Source: Bacteroidota bacterium (GTDB taxonomy: Bacteria > Bacteroidota > Bacteroidia > Bacteroidales > Prolixibacteraceae). Taken from it: a stretch of 64,000 bases of DNA. A program made the translations under genes and the position numbers. Every line of letters starts with the position of its first letter. Position 1 is the first letter of the stretch. Shown here in pieces: positions 9,427 through 17,921 of the stretch. Under the pieces are notes generated by a model that did no database searches, was not told the DNA's origin, and saw only the letters and a list, made by a program, of their open reading frames with translations. The stretch is from positions 62,001 through 126,000 of the forward strand of contig JAJUGZ010000001.1 in assembly GCA_029265715.1 (NCBI GenBank), given 5' to 3'.

Positions 9427-11853
9427 CTAACGGTTCTTTTTGGTAATTTCATAATCGCCGCCCTCTAACATTTCCTTGAAACCACCAAGCTGACAATCAA
9501 ATATTTGACGCTTCATTTTTTTCGATATGGAACGAATAGCCACCGTTGTTTTTGCTTCCGTTTCAGTTTGAAAAACAGCCGTTGTTCCTTTGGGTACCGT
9601 GATTTTGTAGACAATCTCTCCCGAAGCTTTTTTCTCCCAGTTCGACACAATGTAGCCATTGGGGGTTTTATACGATGCTTTTACATAGCTCAAACCCGCA
9701 GGAGTTTGCGGTTCAAGGTAAAACTGCTGAAATCCAGGATGCTCGTTATCCGGACGAATTCCGCCCAGCCAGCGATAAAACCATTCGGAAACACTCCCAA
9801 ACATCGGGTGACAGTTGGAATAGGTATTGTCGCTTTCCTTCCAGGTTTCCCAAAGGGTTGTAGCTCCCCGATCGATCATAAATCCCCAGCCAGGAAATTC
9901 CCGGCTGTTCACAATGTCGAAGACAGACTGCGTTAAACCAGCCTGCGACAAAGCTTCCAGGATATATTTGGTCCCAAATATTCCGGTGGTAAAATGTCCG
10001 TTTTCACCTCTTTTTACCGAAGCAACCAATGAATCAACAGCCGCCTGTTTTTCCGTTTCAGGAATCACGCCTAAATACAACAAAGCAGCATACAACGTTT
10101 GCTTGTTTACTTTTTCAAGACCAGAACCGGGATTTTTCCAAAAAGTTTCCAGCAATTTTTCACGGATGGTTGTTCCCAAACCGGCAAATCGTTTTTCGTT
10201 GATTCGATCGTTCATCAACGCTGCAAATCGTTTCATCACACCCGCAGCCTGCAAATAATGGCAGGTTCCGGTTATCTGCACGGGCACCGGAACCAGCGAC
10301 TCATGATCGCCCAATCCGTTATTAATGATTGGTTCAGGATGCAACCGGGCTACTTTGTCCATCCACTTCAGGTCGAGCGGATACATTTCCCGAACAATGG
10401 CTATATCATTATAATATTTGTAAAGTATATCCTGAAGAAACAGGAACGCCGACTCCCAGCTAATTCCGCAATATTTTAAGCCGATGTACGGAGCCGTGTC
10501 AACAAAAACAGAGTCGTTCATTGCATCAACCCAATCGTAAACAGCTTTCCGGTAAAAGTCGCGCATAGCGAAATTGCAGATGTACGATTCGGCCACTGCA
10601 TTAATGTCGCCACCATACCCGAAGCGTTCCCGGGCTGGACAATCTGACTGAACGCCAACTAAGTTGGACTTGAACGTGCGGACACTCATTTTTTGAATGG
10701 CGTTCAACAATCCGGAAGAACATTCGAAATGATTACATTCTTCTACGGCAGTATTCAATGCCAATCCCTGGATATCAGCTACGCGGGGCCGATAGCTCAA
10801 CCCTTTAATTTCTATGTAACGGAACGTATGAAAGGTAAACTCGGGAGAATACCATACCTCTTTATTTTTACCAAACACATACGCATCGGTCTGCCATGCA
10901 ATATCCGGAGAGCCGGGGCCACCCATCCCGGCACCCTTAATTTGTCCACAAACTGTAGTCATCGGGTTTAAACTTCCGTTATCGTAAAGCCGCTCTCCCA
11001 ACCGGAAAACAATGGTGTCGCCGGTATTCCCTCTCAGCCTGATTTTATAGGTCCCAGCAAAGTTGGTTCCCATATCAACGATGTAAATCCCGGATTCGTG
11101 ACTATCGATTTTAATCGGTTCAATCCGATCAGTTATTTTAACCGGCTGAAAAAAACAAGGCTGAAGCTTTCCTCCGGGGCCATCACACACACAGACCCTG
11201 CTCCATGTTTTATCATCAAAATTGGCGGTATCCCATCCAGGTATTTCCTGACGGGCATCGTACCATTCACCCAGATAAACGCTATTTTTCAGGAGTGGCC
11301 CTGAAGCAAATTTCCAGGAATCATCTGTTTTTACTTTCATAATTTTCCCATTCTCATACACGATCTCCAAACAGGCAATAAATGCAGGGATGCCTGTTGG
11401 CAGGGCATTTCTCAGGTTCAAGGATCCCCACATACGCAAAGGGAGCGGATTATAAAAGCCATTGCCCAACGCAATGCCCAGACAGTTATTTCCCGACTTC
11501 AATTTCGACGTGAGATCGTATTCTGAATAATAAACCCGCTTGCTATAGTTGGTCCACGCCGGATCGAGATAAATATCGCCAACCCGTTCACCATTCAGTG
11601 TAGCACGATAATAACCGGCAGCCGTGATCGAAAGGGTTGCTTTTCTTATTTTTCCCTTTTCAACGAAAAAAGCCTTCCGGAACAAAGGAGCCGGATACTC
11701 ATGGTACATGTCTGCCTCTGTTGTTATTTCGGAAGCACAATTACTAATCCACCGGGCATCCTGCAACCCATATTCCGAAGCATTACCAGACAGGGTACAA
11801 ATAGATATCAGAAAGATATTTCCCAAAAGCATTATCATTTCCCTGAAACCCAT
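9427..11853 (-). CDS. GH78 alpha-L-rhamnosidase, secreted
   Basis: An 808-residue GH78 alpha-L-rhamnosidase. A signal peptide (MIMLLGNIFLISICTLSG) is followed by the family's N-terminal beta domains: DARWIS, then YYRATLNGERVGDIYLDPAW, typical of the rhamnosidase N-domain. Then comes the six-hairpin catalytic domain with the motif SDCPARERFGYGGD at about residues 405-418, whose acidic residues include the general acid in characterised GH78 enzymes. GATTLWETW and WFYRWLGGIRPD mark the end of the barrel, and a beta-sandwich tail follows. Its stop is 12 bp after... the preceding six-hairpin gene's stop-to-start spacing is 12 bp, so the two are co-transcribed. The role is removal of alpha-rhamnose in the periplasm or at the surface. 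Confidence 0.9.
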   Translation of the reverse strand: MGFREMIMLLGNIFLISICTLSGNASEYGLQDARWISNCASEITTEADMYHEYPAPLFRKAFFVEKGKIRKATLSITAAGYYRATLNGERVGDIYLDPAWTNYSKRVYYSEYDLTSKLKSGNNCLGIALGNGFYNPLPLRMWGSLNLRNALPTGIPAFIACLEIVYENGKIMKVKTDDSWKFASGPLLKNSVYLGEWYDARQEIPGWDTANFDDKTWSRVCVCDGPGGKLQPCFFQPVKITDRIEPIKIDSHESGIYIVDMGTNFAGTYKIRLRGNTGDTIVFRLGERLYDNGSLNPMTTVCGQIKGAGMGGPGSPDIAWQTDAYVFGKNKEVWYSPEFTFHTFRYIEIKGLSYRPRVADIQGLALNTAVEECNHFECSSGLLNAIQKMSVRTFKSNLVGVQSDCPARERFGYGGDINAVAESYICNFAMRDFYRKAVYDWVDAMNDSVFVDTAPYIGLKYCGISWESAFLFLQDILYKYYNDIAIVREMYPLDLKWMDKVARLHPEPIINNGLGDHESLVPVPVQITGTCHYLQAAGVMKRFAALMNDRINEKRFAGLGTTIREKLLETFWKNPGSGLEKVNKQTLYAALLYLGVIPETEKQAAVDSLVASVKRGENGHFTTGIFGTKYILEALSQAGLTQSVFDIVNSREFPGWGFMIDRGATTLWETWKESDNTYSNCHPMFGSVSEWFYRWLGGIRPDNEHPGFQQFYLEPQTPAGLSYVKASYKTPNGYIVSNWEKKASGEIVYKITVPKGTTAVFQTETEAKTTVAIRSISKKMKRQIFDCQLGGFKEMLEGGDYEITKKNR

Positions 11854-11865
11854 ATTATTCTCATT

Positions 11866-13857
11866 TTATAGTTTTACATTTACTGACTGCCCATTTTTAA
11901 TGACTTTGGAAAAACAGGTGGATGCCGATTTCACCTGAACCCAAACTGATGAGTTTTTTCGGCAAACCTCGATATCACATACCTGTCCATTCAGACAGAC
12001 ATTCTTTAATGCCATCCGGGTCCAGCCATCGGGCAAATGAGGCGTTAACGCGAATGATTTAAGCCCGGTCGGACGGAGGCCAAACAACCCTTCGGTAAAA
12101 ATGCGGCAATACAAGCCACTCTCAGCCGACAAATGACGCTGTCCACCCTCCGGATAAGCCTCTACCGGATATGGGACATGTTCGCCCAGCAAACGTCGTT
12201 GGGAATAATATTGCAAATATTTGATCGCCTTTTCAGTCTCGCCAGCCTGAAGCACACCCCTCAGCGCATAAAGCGTTGAACGGTCCCAGAAAGTCTGATC
12301 CCCGGCTTGTGTCGCCAGCCCATCCTCCGTCCATAACCGAGGAGAAAATAACGCATCGATTGTTCCTCTGGCCCGATCCTGAATCTCAACAGTCAACGGA
12401 ATACAAATCCACGCCCGCAATACATCATTCCCCTCGTAATAGCGGTAGGTATTAAATCCTTCCACCGTGCACCCAAAATAGTTCCCGATATTGGCATACA
12501 GCTCTCGTGCCTCTTCCTGGTATTGCTGAACCAGCGATGCAGAAACGCCCAGATCATGCCCCAGAAAGCTTGCCGAGCGCAAGGCATCGTAATACAAACA
12601 GGAGGTACACAGATTGGCTTTCCCGGACGGGAAACGTCCTTCCAGCTCATCCGAATCAGAAGCAACCACACCCTCGGGGGTAAGCTTCCGTCTGCAATAT
12701 TCCAGACACCATTCGATCAAAGGCCAGAGTTTTTGTGCGGTAACCTGATCGCCAAACGATAATGCAAAACGCGAAGCCCCATAAGCGATCATGGCTGCAT
12801 CTCCCCGATCGCCGGCCCCATTCCAAATATCCAGTCCTTCGGCAATGATTGAACTTGGTATTGGACGGTATTCCGGATTCATAAAGCGGGCAAAATGCAG
12901 ATACGCATTTAGCGAAGCTTCATTTCCCTTGGCATATCCCAAAAACGGGAAAAACGGACCAACGTACTCAGCCTGATCATTCGCCCAGATGGCAGCATAA
13001 TAAGCCTCGCCTCCCGGGCTATGCAGATACCCGCCTCGTGTTTTATATATACTTTCTGACGCTCTGATCTTTGCAAACGCAAAAGCTCGGTTTAAAACAG
13101 AATCGGGGGTTTCCAGCACAAGATGCTCCCACCATTGTTTTATCAGATCCTGCCGACTGAGTTTTTCATCCGGAACAGCCATCAGCGTAGTTGATTTTCC
13201 CTGGGGCTTTGCAGTAATCCGCAAAAACCACGATACCGACTCACCTGGCTTAAGCCAATAAAAACCACCGCCCAGCGTTTCAATCGAAACCTGATAACTA
13301 CCAGTAACGCCCCGTTCCGGATCGGATGTTGTAACCGACCGATATTGCGGAACTTCTACCTCCATTCGCCCGGCTGATTTATTTTCCAGCTTATACTCTT
13401 CGTAATAAGCCGGATGGGTCGTGGATGGGAAAACAGTGCGGACAAGCCGAAGCTGTGAACTTTCACTTACCACCTCCATCATTCCGTATAGTTTTATAGC
13501 CGAAGTTTCCATTGCCAGCATCAATTTGCCATTAATCCTGAGTTTTGACACATAATCTTCATTTTCATCCAGAATGAAGCTTGCATGTGTATTGTTTGGA
13601 ATAGTGCGGAGCATAGGCCAAACAAGCCTTCGCTGCAACTGAAACGATCGGTCGCTGTTAACTCCGTAACGCAAAATCACCGATAAGCTGTCGCCACTCA
13701 TTTCCACATGATCGACATGAGGAATAGTTGTACCAATTTGCCAAACAATTCCGCCATCCGGGGTTAACTTCCACCGGCTTGTTGTAGCAAAAATTTCTCC
13801 CAACAGGAGACACGCCATGACTACACAAGCTATTTTCCGACCAATATTTTCAACCAT
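11866..13857 (-). CDS. Six-hairpin glycosidase-like secreted protein, family not assigned
   Basis: A 663-residue exported protein (signal MACLLLGEIFA). The first ~240 residues are beta-rich. From about residue 250 the sequence looks like an (alpha/alpha)6 six-hairpin glycosidase: AIWANDQAEYVGPFFPFLGY, GAGDRGDAAMIAYG, DSDELEGRFPSG, and a closing block with RHLSAESGLYCRIFTEG and PHLPDGW. The acidic residues of WANDQAEY and SDSDELEGR are candidates for catalysis (inference). It is related in fold to GH78, GH63 and GH94 proteins, but I cannot place it in a numbered family. It sits between GH20 and GH78 enzymes, which supports a role in the same glycan. Repeat copy C fills its upstream gap. Confidence 0.6.
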   Translation of the reverse strand: MVENIGRKIACVVMACLLLGEIFATTSRWKLTPDGGIVWQIGTTIPHVDHVEMSGDSLSVILRYGVNSDRSFQLQRRLVWPMLRTIPNNTHASFILDENEDYVSKLRINGKLMLAMETSAIKLYGMMEVVSESSQLRLVRTVFPSTTHPAYYEEYKLENKSAGRMEVEVPQYRSVTTSDPERGVTGSYQVSIETLGGGFYWLKPGESVSWFLRITAKPQGKSTTLMAVPDEKLSRQDLIKQWWEHLVLETPDSVLNRAFAFAKIRASESIYKTRGGYLHSPGGEAYYAAIWANDQAEYVGPFFPFLGYAKGNEASLNAYLHFARFMNPEYRPIPSSIIAEGLDIWNGAGDRGDAAMIAYGASRFALSFGDQVTAQKLWPLIEWCLEYCRRKLTPEGVVASDSDELEGRFPSGKANLCTSCLYYDALRSASFLGHDLGVSASLVQQYQEEARELYANIGNYFGCTVEGFNTYRYYEGNDVLRAWICIPLTVEIQDRARGTIDALFSPRLWTEDGLATQAGDQTFWDRSTLYALRGVLQAGETEKAIKYLQYYSQRRLLGEHVPYPVEAYPEGGQRHLSAESGLYCRIFTEGLFGLRPTGLKSFALTPHLPDGWTRMALKNVCLNGQVCDIEVCRKNSSVWVQVKSASTCFSKVIKNGQSVNVKL

Positions 13858-13987
13858 TCATTCATATAATTTATTGGTTCATACAATTTTCGCAACAGCG
13901 TTTCAATCAAGTTAACATCAGAATAGAATAGCCATTTGTACATTTTTGTGTTGTATGAGCTATGGCGTTTATGACTATTTAATATTC
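13858..13987. repeat. Diverged copy C of the structured PUL repeat
   Basis: The gap upstream of the six-hairpin gene carries a third copy of the unit seen at 9114-9387. Shared blocks include GGTTCATACAATTTTCGCAA (GGTTCGTACAATTTTCGTAA in unit B), then ACAGCG, TTTCAATC, and the palindrome arms AATAGCCAT and ATGACTATT. The inner hairpin GAGC-tatg-GC is also kept. As with units A and B, it lies directly upstream of a minus-strand start codon. Confidence 0.75.
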
Positions 13988-14015
13988 GTGAACTTGTAAA
14001 CCTACATGAACCCGC

Positions 14016-15878
14016 TTACATTCGAGTTCTCAACTCATCGAACGTAATTACCAGCAGACACCCAATGGGTTTGCCATCACGGTAGGTTATGGCCCAGATT
14101 TCGGATGATCCTTTCGGGGTCTTGATCGGGTTGCCATCGTATTTGGCCGAGAACTTATCGGGGAAGGTGCAATCGAAGGTGTAGTAAATATCCAGCCCTT
14201 TGATTTCGGGGGTGAAGACAATCCGGTAGTCTCCTTCTGCGGTTTTGACCATCGCAACCTCAGGATCGTAAATACTGGTGGCGTAGTTTACTTCAGCCTG
14301 GTCGAAACGCGGGAACTGGGCTTCCATGCGGGGCACAAATTCGTCCCAGTTACGCTCTGTTTTCGGGGACCACAGAATTTCGGAAAGCACCAGAGCACGG
14401 GGCCAGGTCATGTATTCCACCCGACGATAATTCGGGATGAACTCAGTCCAGACATTTCCCTGTCCTCCAAGAATATATTTAGGATCCACCCCCTCTGGAA
14501 CCGGTTCGAACTCATAAACCCGCTTGGCCCGCAAGTAGCCAAAAGAATTACGCTCAATATTTTTTTCACCCTGCAGGTAATCTAAATAACAAAATGAGGT
14601 GGGCGACATAACAGCCGAATGCCCGGCTGCTGCAGCAGCAATAGCACCATCAAGGCCTCTCCACGACATTACCGAAGCTTCGGGAGCCAAACCACCTTCC
14701 AGAATCTCGTCCCAACCAATCACTTTTTTACCTTTTGATGCGATGATCTTGCCAATCCTCCGGGTGAAGTAACTCTGCAAATCAGGCAGTTCCTTTATAT
14801 TTTCTTCCTTCATGCGTTGTTGGCATTTCGGACAATTTCTCCAGAATTCGCGATTAGCTTCATCTCCGCCAATGTGAATGTATTCGCCGGGAAAAAGAGA
14901 AGCCAACTCGCCAAAGATGACATCCAGCATCTTGAAATTCTGCTCATTACCCACACAGAAGACATTCTCCCCAATACCATTATTGGTTCCTGCCGATACG
15001 GTAGTTGGTTTTCCTGAACAGGACACTTCGGGATAAGCTGCCAAAACAGCTTTGCTGTGAGCCGGAACATCTATTTCGGGAACAATGGTCACGAAACGGT
15101 CGGCAGCATATTTCACAACTTCGCGGATATCATCCTGAGTATAAAAACCACCGTAAGTTGCCGGTTCTCCTTCTTCTTCAGGAGCAAAGCCACCGTAACG
15201 TCCGGTGCGGAACACGCTCCAGGCACCGACGCTGGTGAGTTTGGGGTATGCTTTGATTTCAATCCGCCATCCGTTGTCGTCGGTCAGGTGCCAGTGGAAC
15301 ACGTTGTATTTATATTTCACCATTTGGTCGATAAAACGTTTTACCTCGTCTTTGGTGAAAAAGTGGCGGCTGACATCCAGCATCAGGCCGCGCCATCCGA
15401 AACGCGGGAAGTCGGTGATGTCAGCACAGGCAACAGCTACCGGGCCATTGGCTTTCACCGGTGGAATCAGTTGCAACAGCGTTTGTGCGCCATAAAACAA
15501 TCCGGCAGGTTTATTGGCCGAGATCGTGATGTTTTGAGGGGTTACATTCAGCGAATAGCCTTCGTTGCCCAGGCTGGAATTGGCCTGAGTGTTCAATTTA
15601 AACTCGATGGATCGTTTTGTTTTTGCATTGCTGATTTCCAGCTTCTGACCGGTGAGTGAAGCCAGTTGCCCGTCAAATAAGTCGGCGACTTCGCGGATGT
15701 CAGCATTCCCCGATGGAACGACAATCTTTGTATTTGATGACAGTTGGAAATTACCGTCGAGGCTTTTTACCTGCACCGGCACGGGTAATAGCGTTTTGCA
15801 ATTCTGACTGAAAACGATGTTGCTTTTACCCAGAAAAGCGATTAAAAAACACGTCAATAAGATGATTGATTTATTCAT
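14016..15878 (-). CDS. GH20 beta-N-acetylhexosaminidase (first of two paralogues)
   Basis: A 620-residue exported GH20 exo-beta-N-acetylhexosaminidase that releases terminal GlcNAc or GalNAc. A signal peptide (MNKSIILLTCFLIAFLG) is followed by the GH20b beta/alpha domain (about residues 30-150), then the catalytic TIM barrel starting FGWRGLMLDVSRHFF. HIGGDEANREFW carries the catalytic pair Asp339-Glu340; the Asp orients the substrate N-acetyl group and the Glu is the acid/base in this family. A short C-terminal beta domain (IYYTFDCTFPDKFS) is of the type found in Bacteroidota GH20 enzymes. Nearly the whole protein aligns with the next gene, so the pair arose by duplication. Confidence 0.93.
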   Translation of the reverse strand: MNKSIILLTCFLIAFLGKSNIVFSQNCKTLLPVPVQVKSLDGNFQLSSNTKIVVPSGNADIREVADLFDGQLASLTGQKLEISNAKTKRSIEFKLNTQANSSLGNEGYSLNVTPQNITISANKPAGLFYGAQTLLQLIPPVKANGPVAVACADITDFPRFGWRGLMLDVSRHFFTKDEVKRFIDQMVKYKYNVFHWHLTDDNGWRIEIKAYPKLTSVGAWSVFRTGRYGGFAPEEEGEPATYGGFYTQDDIREVVKYAADRFVTIVPEIDVPAHSKAVLAAYPEVSCSGKPTTVSAGTNNGIGENVFCVGNEQNFKMLDVIFGELASLFPGEYIHIGGDEANREFWRNCPKCQQRMKEENIKELPDLQSYFTRRIGKIIASKGKKVIGWDEILEGGLAPEASVMSWRGLDGAIAAAAAGHSAVMSPTSFCYLDYLQGEKNIERNSFGYLRAKRVYEFEPVPEGVDPKYILGGQGNVWTEFIPNYRRVEYMTWPRALVLSEILWSPKTERNWDEFVPRMEAQFPRFDQAEVNYATSIYDPEVAMVKTAEGDYRIVFTPEIKGLDIYYTFDCTFPDKFSAKYDGNPIKTPKGSSEIWAITYRDGKPIGCLLVITFDELRTRM

Positions 15879-16019
15879 GATCTGAGATTAATTATTTGAA
15901 CTAATGCTGCTATTAATTTCAATAGCCTGATTAACAACACACACTATTCTCCCTAAGAATAGATGTTCTGCATAATGCCCCTGATTCTATTCATGTTTTT
16001 ATTTCGGCTACATATTTCA
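15879..16019. other. Intergenic gap between the GH20 paralogues
   Basis: This is 141 bp of AT-rich sequence between the two GH20 genes. It holds only a short possible hairpin (CTATTCT/AGAATAG) and no copy of the A/B/C repeat. I see no convincing promoter or terminator. Confidence 0.4.
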
Positions 16020-17918
16020 TTATTTCCCCATACGGGCTTTCAACTCGTCCAGCCTGATGACCAGCAACCGGCCAATGGGCTTGCCGTTGCGGTAGCTGAT
16101 GGCCCAGATTTCGGAGGCCCCTTTCGGAATGTCGATTGGTTTGTCCTGATATTTCGGATAAAATTTATCGGGGAAGGTGCAGTCGAACGAATAATAGATG
16201 TCCAGCCCTTTGATTTCGGGCGTAAAAACAATTTTCAATTCATCATTTTCGACTTTGACCATCGCGATATCGGGATCGTATATGCTGGTTGCATAGTTTA
16301 CTTCAGCCTGATCGAAACGCGGAAACTGTGCTTCTACCCGTGGCACAAATTCATCCCAACTACGGTCGGCTTTAGGTGACCACAAAGTTTCGGCAAGTGC
16401 CAGTGCGCGGGGCCAGGTCATGTATTCGGCCCTCCGGTAATTGGGGACCATCTCGGTCCAGAGGTTGCCCTGTCCGCCCAAAACATAGGATGGATTGTCC
16501 ACACCTTCGGTTGGTTCAAATTTGTAGGCCTCACGCATCCGCATGAAGCAGCAGAACAGAATGCCGTAACGTTCGATCACGTTCTCGCCCTGGGTATGAT
16601 CCAGATAACAGTATTGATTGGGGGTCATAATCACATGATGCCCGGTTTTTGCCGCAGTGTTGCCGCCTTCGGTACCACGCCACGACATGACCGTTGCATC
16701 GTCAGCCAATCCACCTTCGAGAATTTCGTCCCATCCAATCAGCTTTTTGCCGTTGGCTGCCAATATTTTGCTGACCCTTTTGATGAAATAGCTTTGCAAT
16801 TCCTCTTCATTTTTCAGGTTTTCAGCTTTCATGCGCTCCTGACATTGGGGGCATTTTTTCCAAAAAGCTTTATCAGCTTCATCGCCGCCAATGTGAATGT
16901 ATTTACATGGAAATAACGAGGCAACTTCAGAAAAAACAATTTCTAACTTCTTGAAATTATCTTCATTTCCGGCACACAAAACCACATCAGCATCGGTGCC
17001 AAAACCAGCATTTACCGGATACTGACGTTGGGTACAAGAAGATTCCGGATAAGAGGCAATAAAAGCCAGGCTGTGACCGGGAACGTCGATTTCAGGGACG
17101 ATGGTTACAAAACGGTCCTGTGCATATTTCACGATCTCACGAATATCGTCCTGAGTGTAGAATCCACCGTCGGTATTTTCTTCACCTTCAGCCGGAGGTG
17201 CAAATGCGCCAAAAGATCCGGTGCGCGGCACACGCCAGGCGCCAACTTCGGTCAGCCTGGGCAATCCCTTGATTTCGATCCGCCATCCCTGATTATCGGT
17301 CAAATGCCAGTGGAAAATATTGTATTTGTATTTGGACATCTGGTCGATGTACCGTTTTACCTCGTTTTTGGTGAAGAAGTGACGGCTGACGTCCAACATC
17401 AAACCTCGCCATGCAAAACGGGGATAGTCGGTAATCTGAACTGCAGCAATGGCGATTGGAGCAGTTGTCGATACAGGTGGCACCATCTGCAATAATGTTT
17501 GTGCCCCGTAAAATAACCCGGCTGGCTTATTTGCAGAAATACTGATGTTTCTTTTTGAAACGCTTAGCGTGTATCCTTCGTCGCCTAAAACAGGATTGGC
17601 TTGAGTGTTCAGTTTAAACTCAATAGCTTGTTTCGTTTCCCCGGAAGTGATCTCCAGTTTTTTGCCCGAGACCGAAGCCAACTCGTCGGCAAAAAGCTTG
17701 GCAACCTCACGGATTTCATTATTTCCGACAGGAACTGATATCATTGTTTTTCCGGACAACAAAAAAATTCCGTTTTGAACTTTTATTTCGACTGGTTGGG
17801 GAACAAGCGACAGTTTACTCTGTTGCAGAGTCGGATTACCCTTTCCCCCAAACCAGTAACAGAGAAAAAAAATCAGTATCAATAAACGTGGCATGATAAC
17901 TAAATTGCTTTTATTCAA
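16020..17918 (-). CDS. GH20 beta-N-acetylhexosaminidase (second paralogue)
   Basis: A 632-residue exported GH20 enzyme, close paralogue of the neighbour at 14016-15878: both share RGLMLDVSRHFFTK, FHWHLTD, QDDIREVVKYA-like and HIGGDEA blocks. The catalytic pair is Asp346-Glu347 in HIGGDEADKAFWKKCP. The signal peptide is LLILIFFLCYWFGG. It starts only 3 bp after the upstream GH78 stop, so translation is probably coupled. Differences between paralogues cluster in surface loops such as LFCCFMRMREAYKF, absent in the first copy, which may mean different linkage or aglycone preference (inference). Confidence 0.93.
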   Translation of the reverse strand: MNKSNLVIMPRLLILIFFLCYWFGGKGNPTLQQSKLSLVPQPVEIKVQNGIFLLSGKTMISVPVGNNEIREVAKLFADELASVSGKKLEITSGETKQAIEFKLNTQANPVLGDEGYTLSVSKRNISISANKPAGLFYGAQTLLQMVPPVSTTAPIAIAAVQITDYPRFAWRGLMLDVSRHFFTKNEVKRYIDQMSKYKYNIFHWHLTDNQGWRIEIKGLPRLTEVGAWRVPRTGSFGAFAPPAEGEENTDGGFYTQDDIREIVKYAQDRFVTIVPEIDVPGHSLAFIASYPESSCTQRQYPVNAGFGTDADVVLCAGNEDNFKKLEIVFSEVASLFPCKYIHIGGDEADKAFWKKCPQCQERMKAENLKNEEELQSYFIKRVSKILAANGKKLIGWDEILEGGLADDATVMSWRGTEGGNTAAKTGHHVIMTPNQYCYLDHTQGENVIERYGILFCCFMRMREAYKFEPTEGVDNPSYVLGGQGNLWTEMVPNYRRAEYMTWPRALALAETLWSPKADRSWDEFVPRVEAQFPRFDQAEVNYATSIYDPDIAMVKVENDELKIVFTPEIKGLDIYYSFDCTFPDKFYPKYQDKPIDIPKGASEIWAISYRNGKPIGRLLVIRLDELKARMGK

Positions 17919-17921
17919 GTA

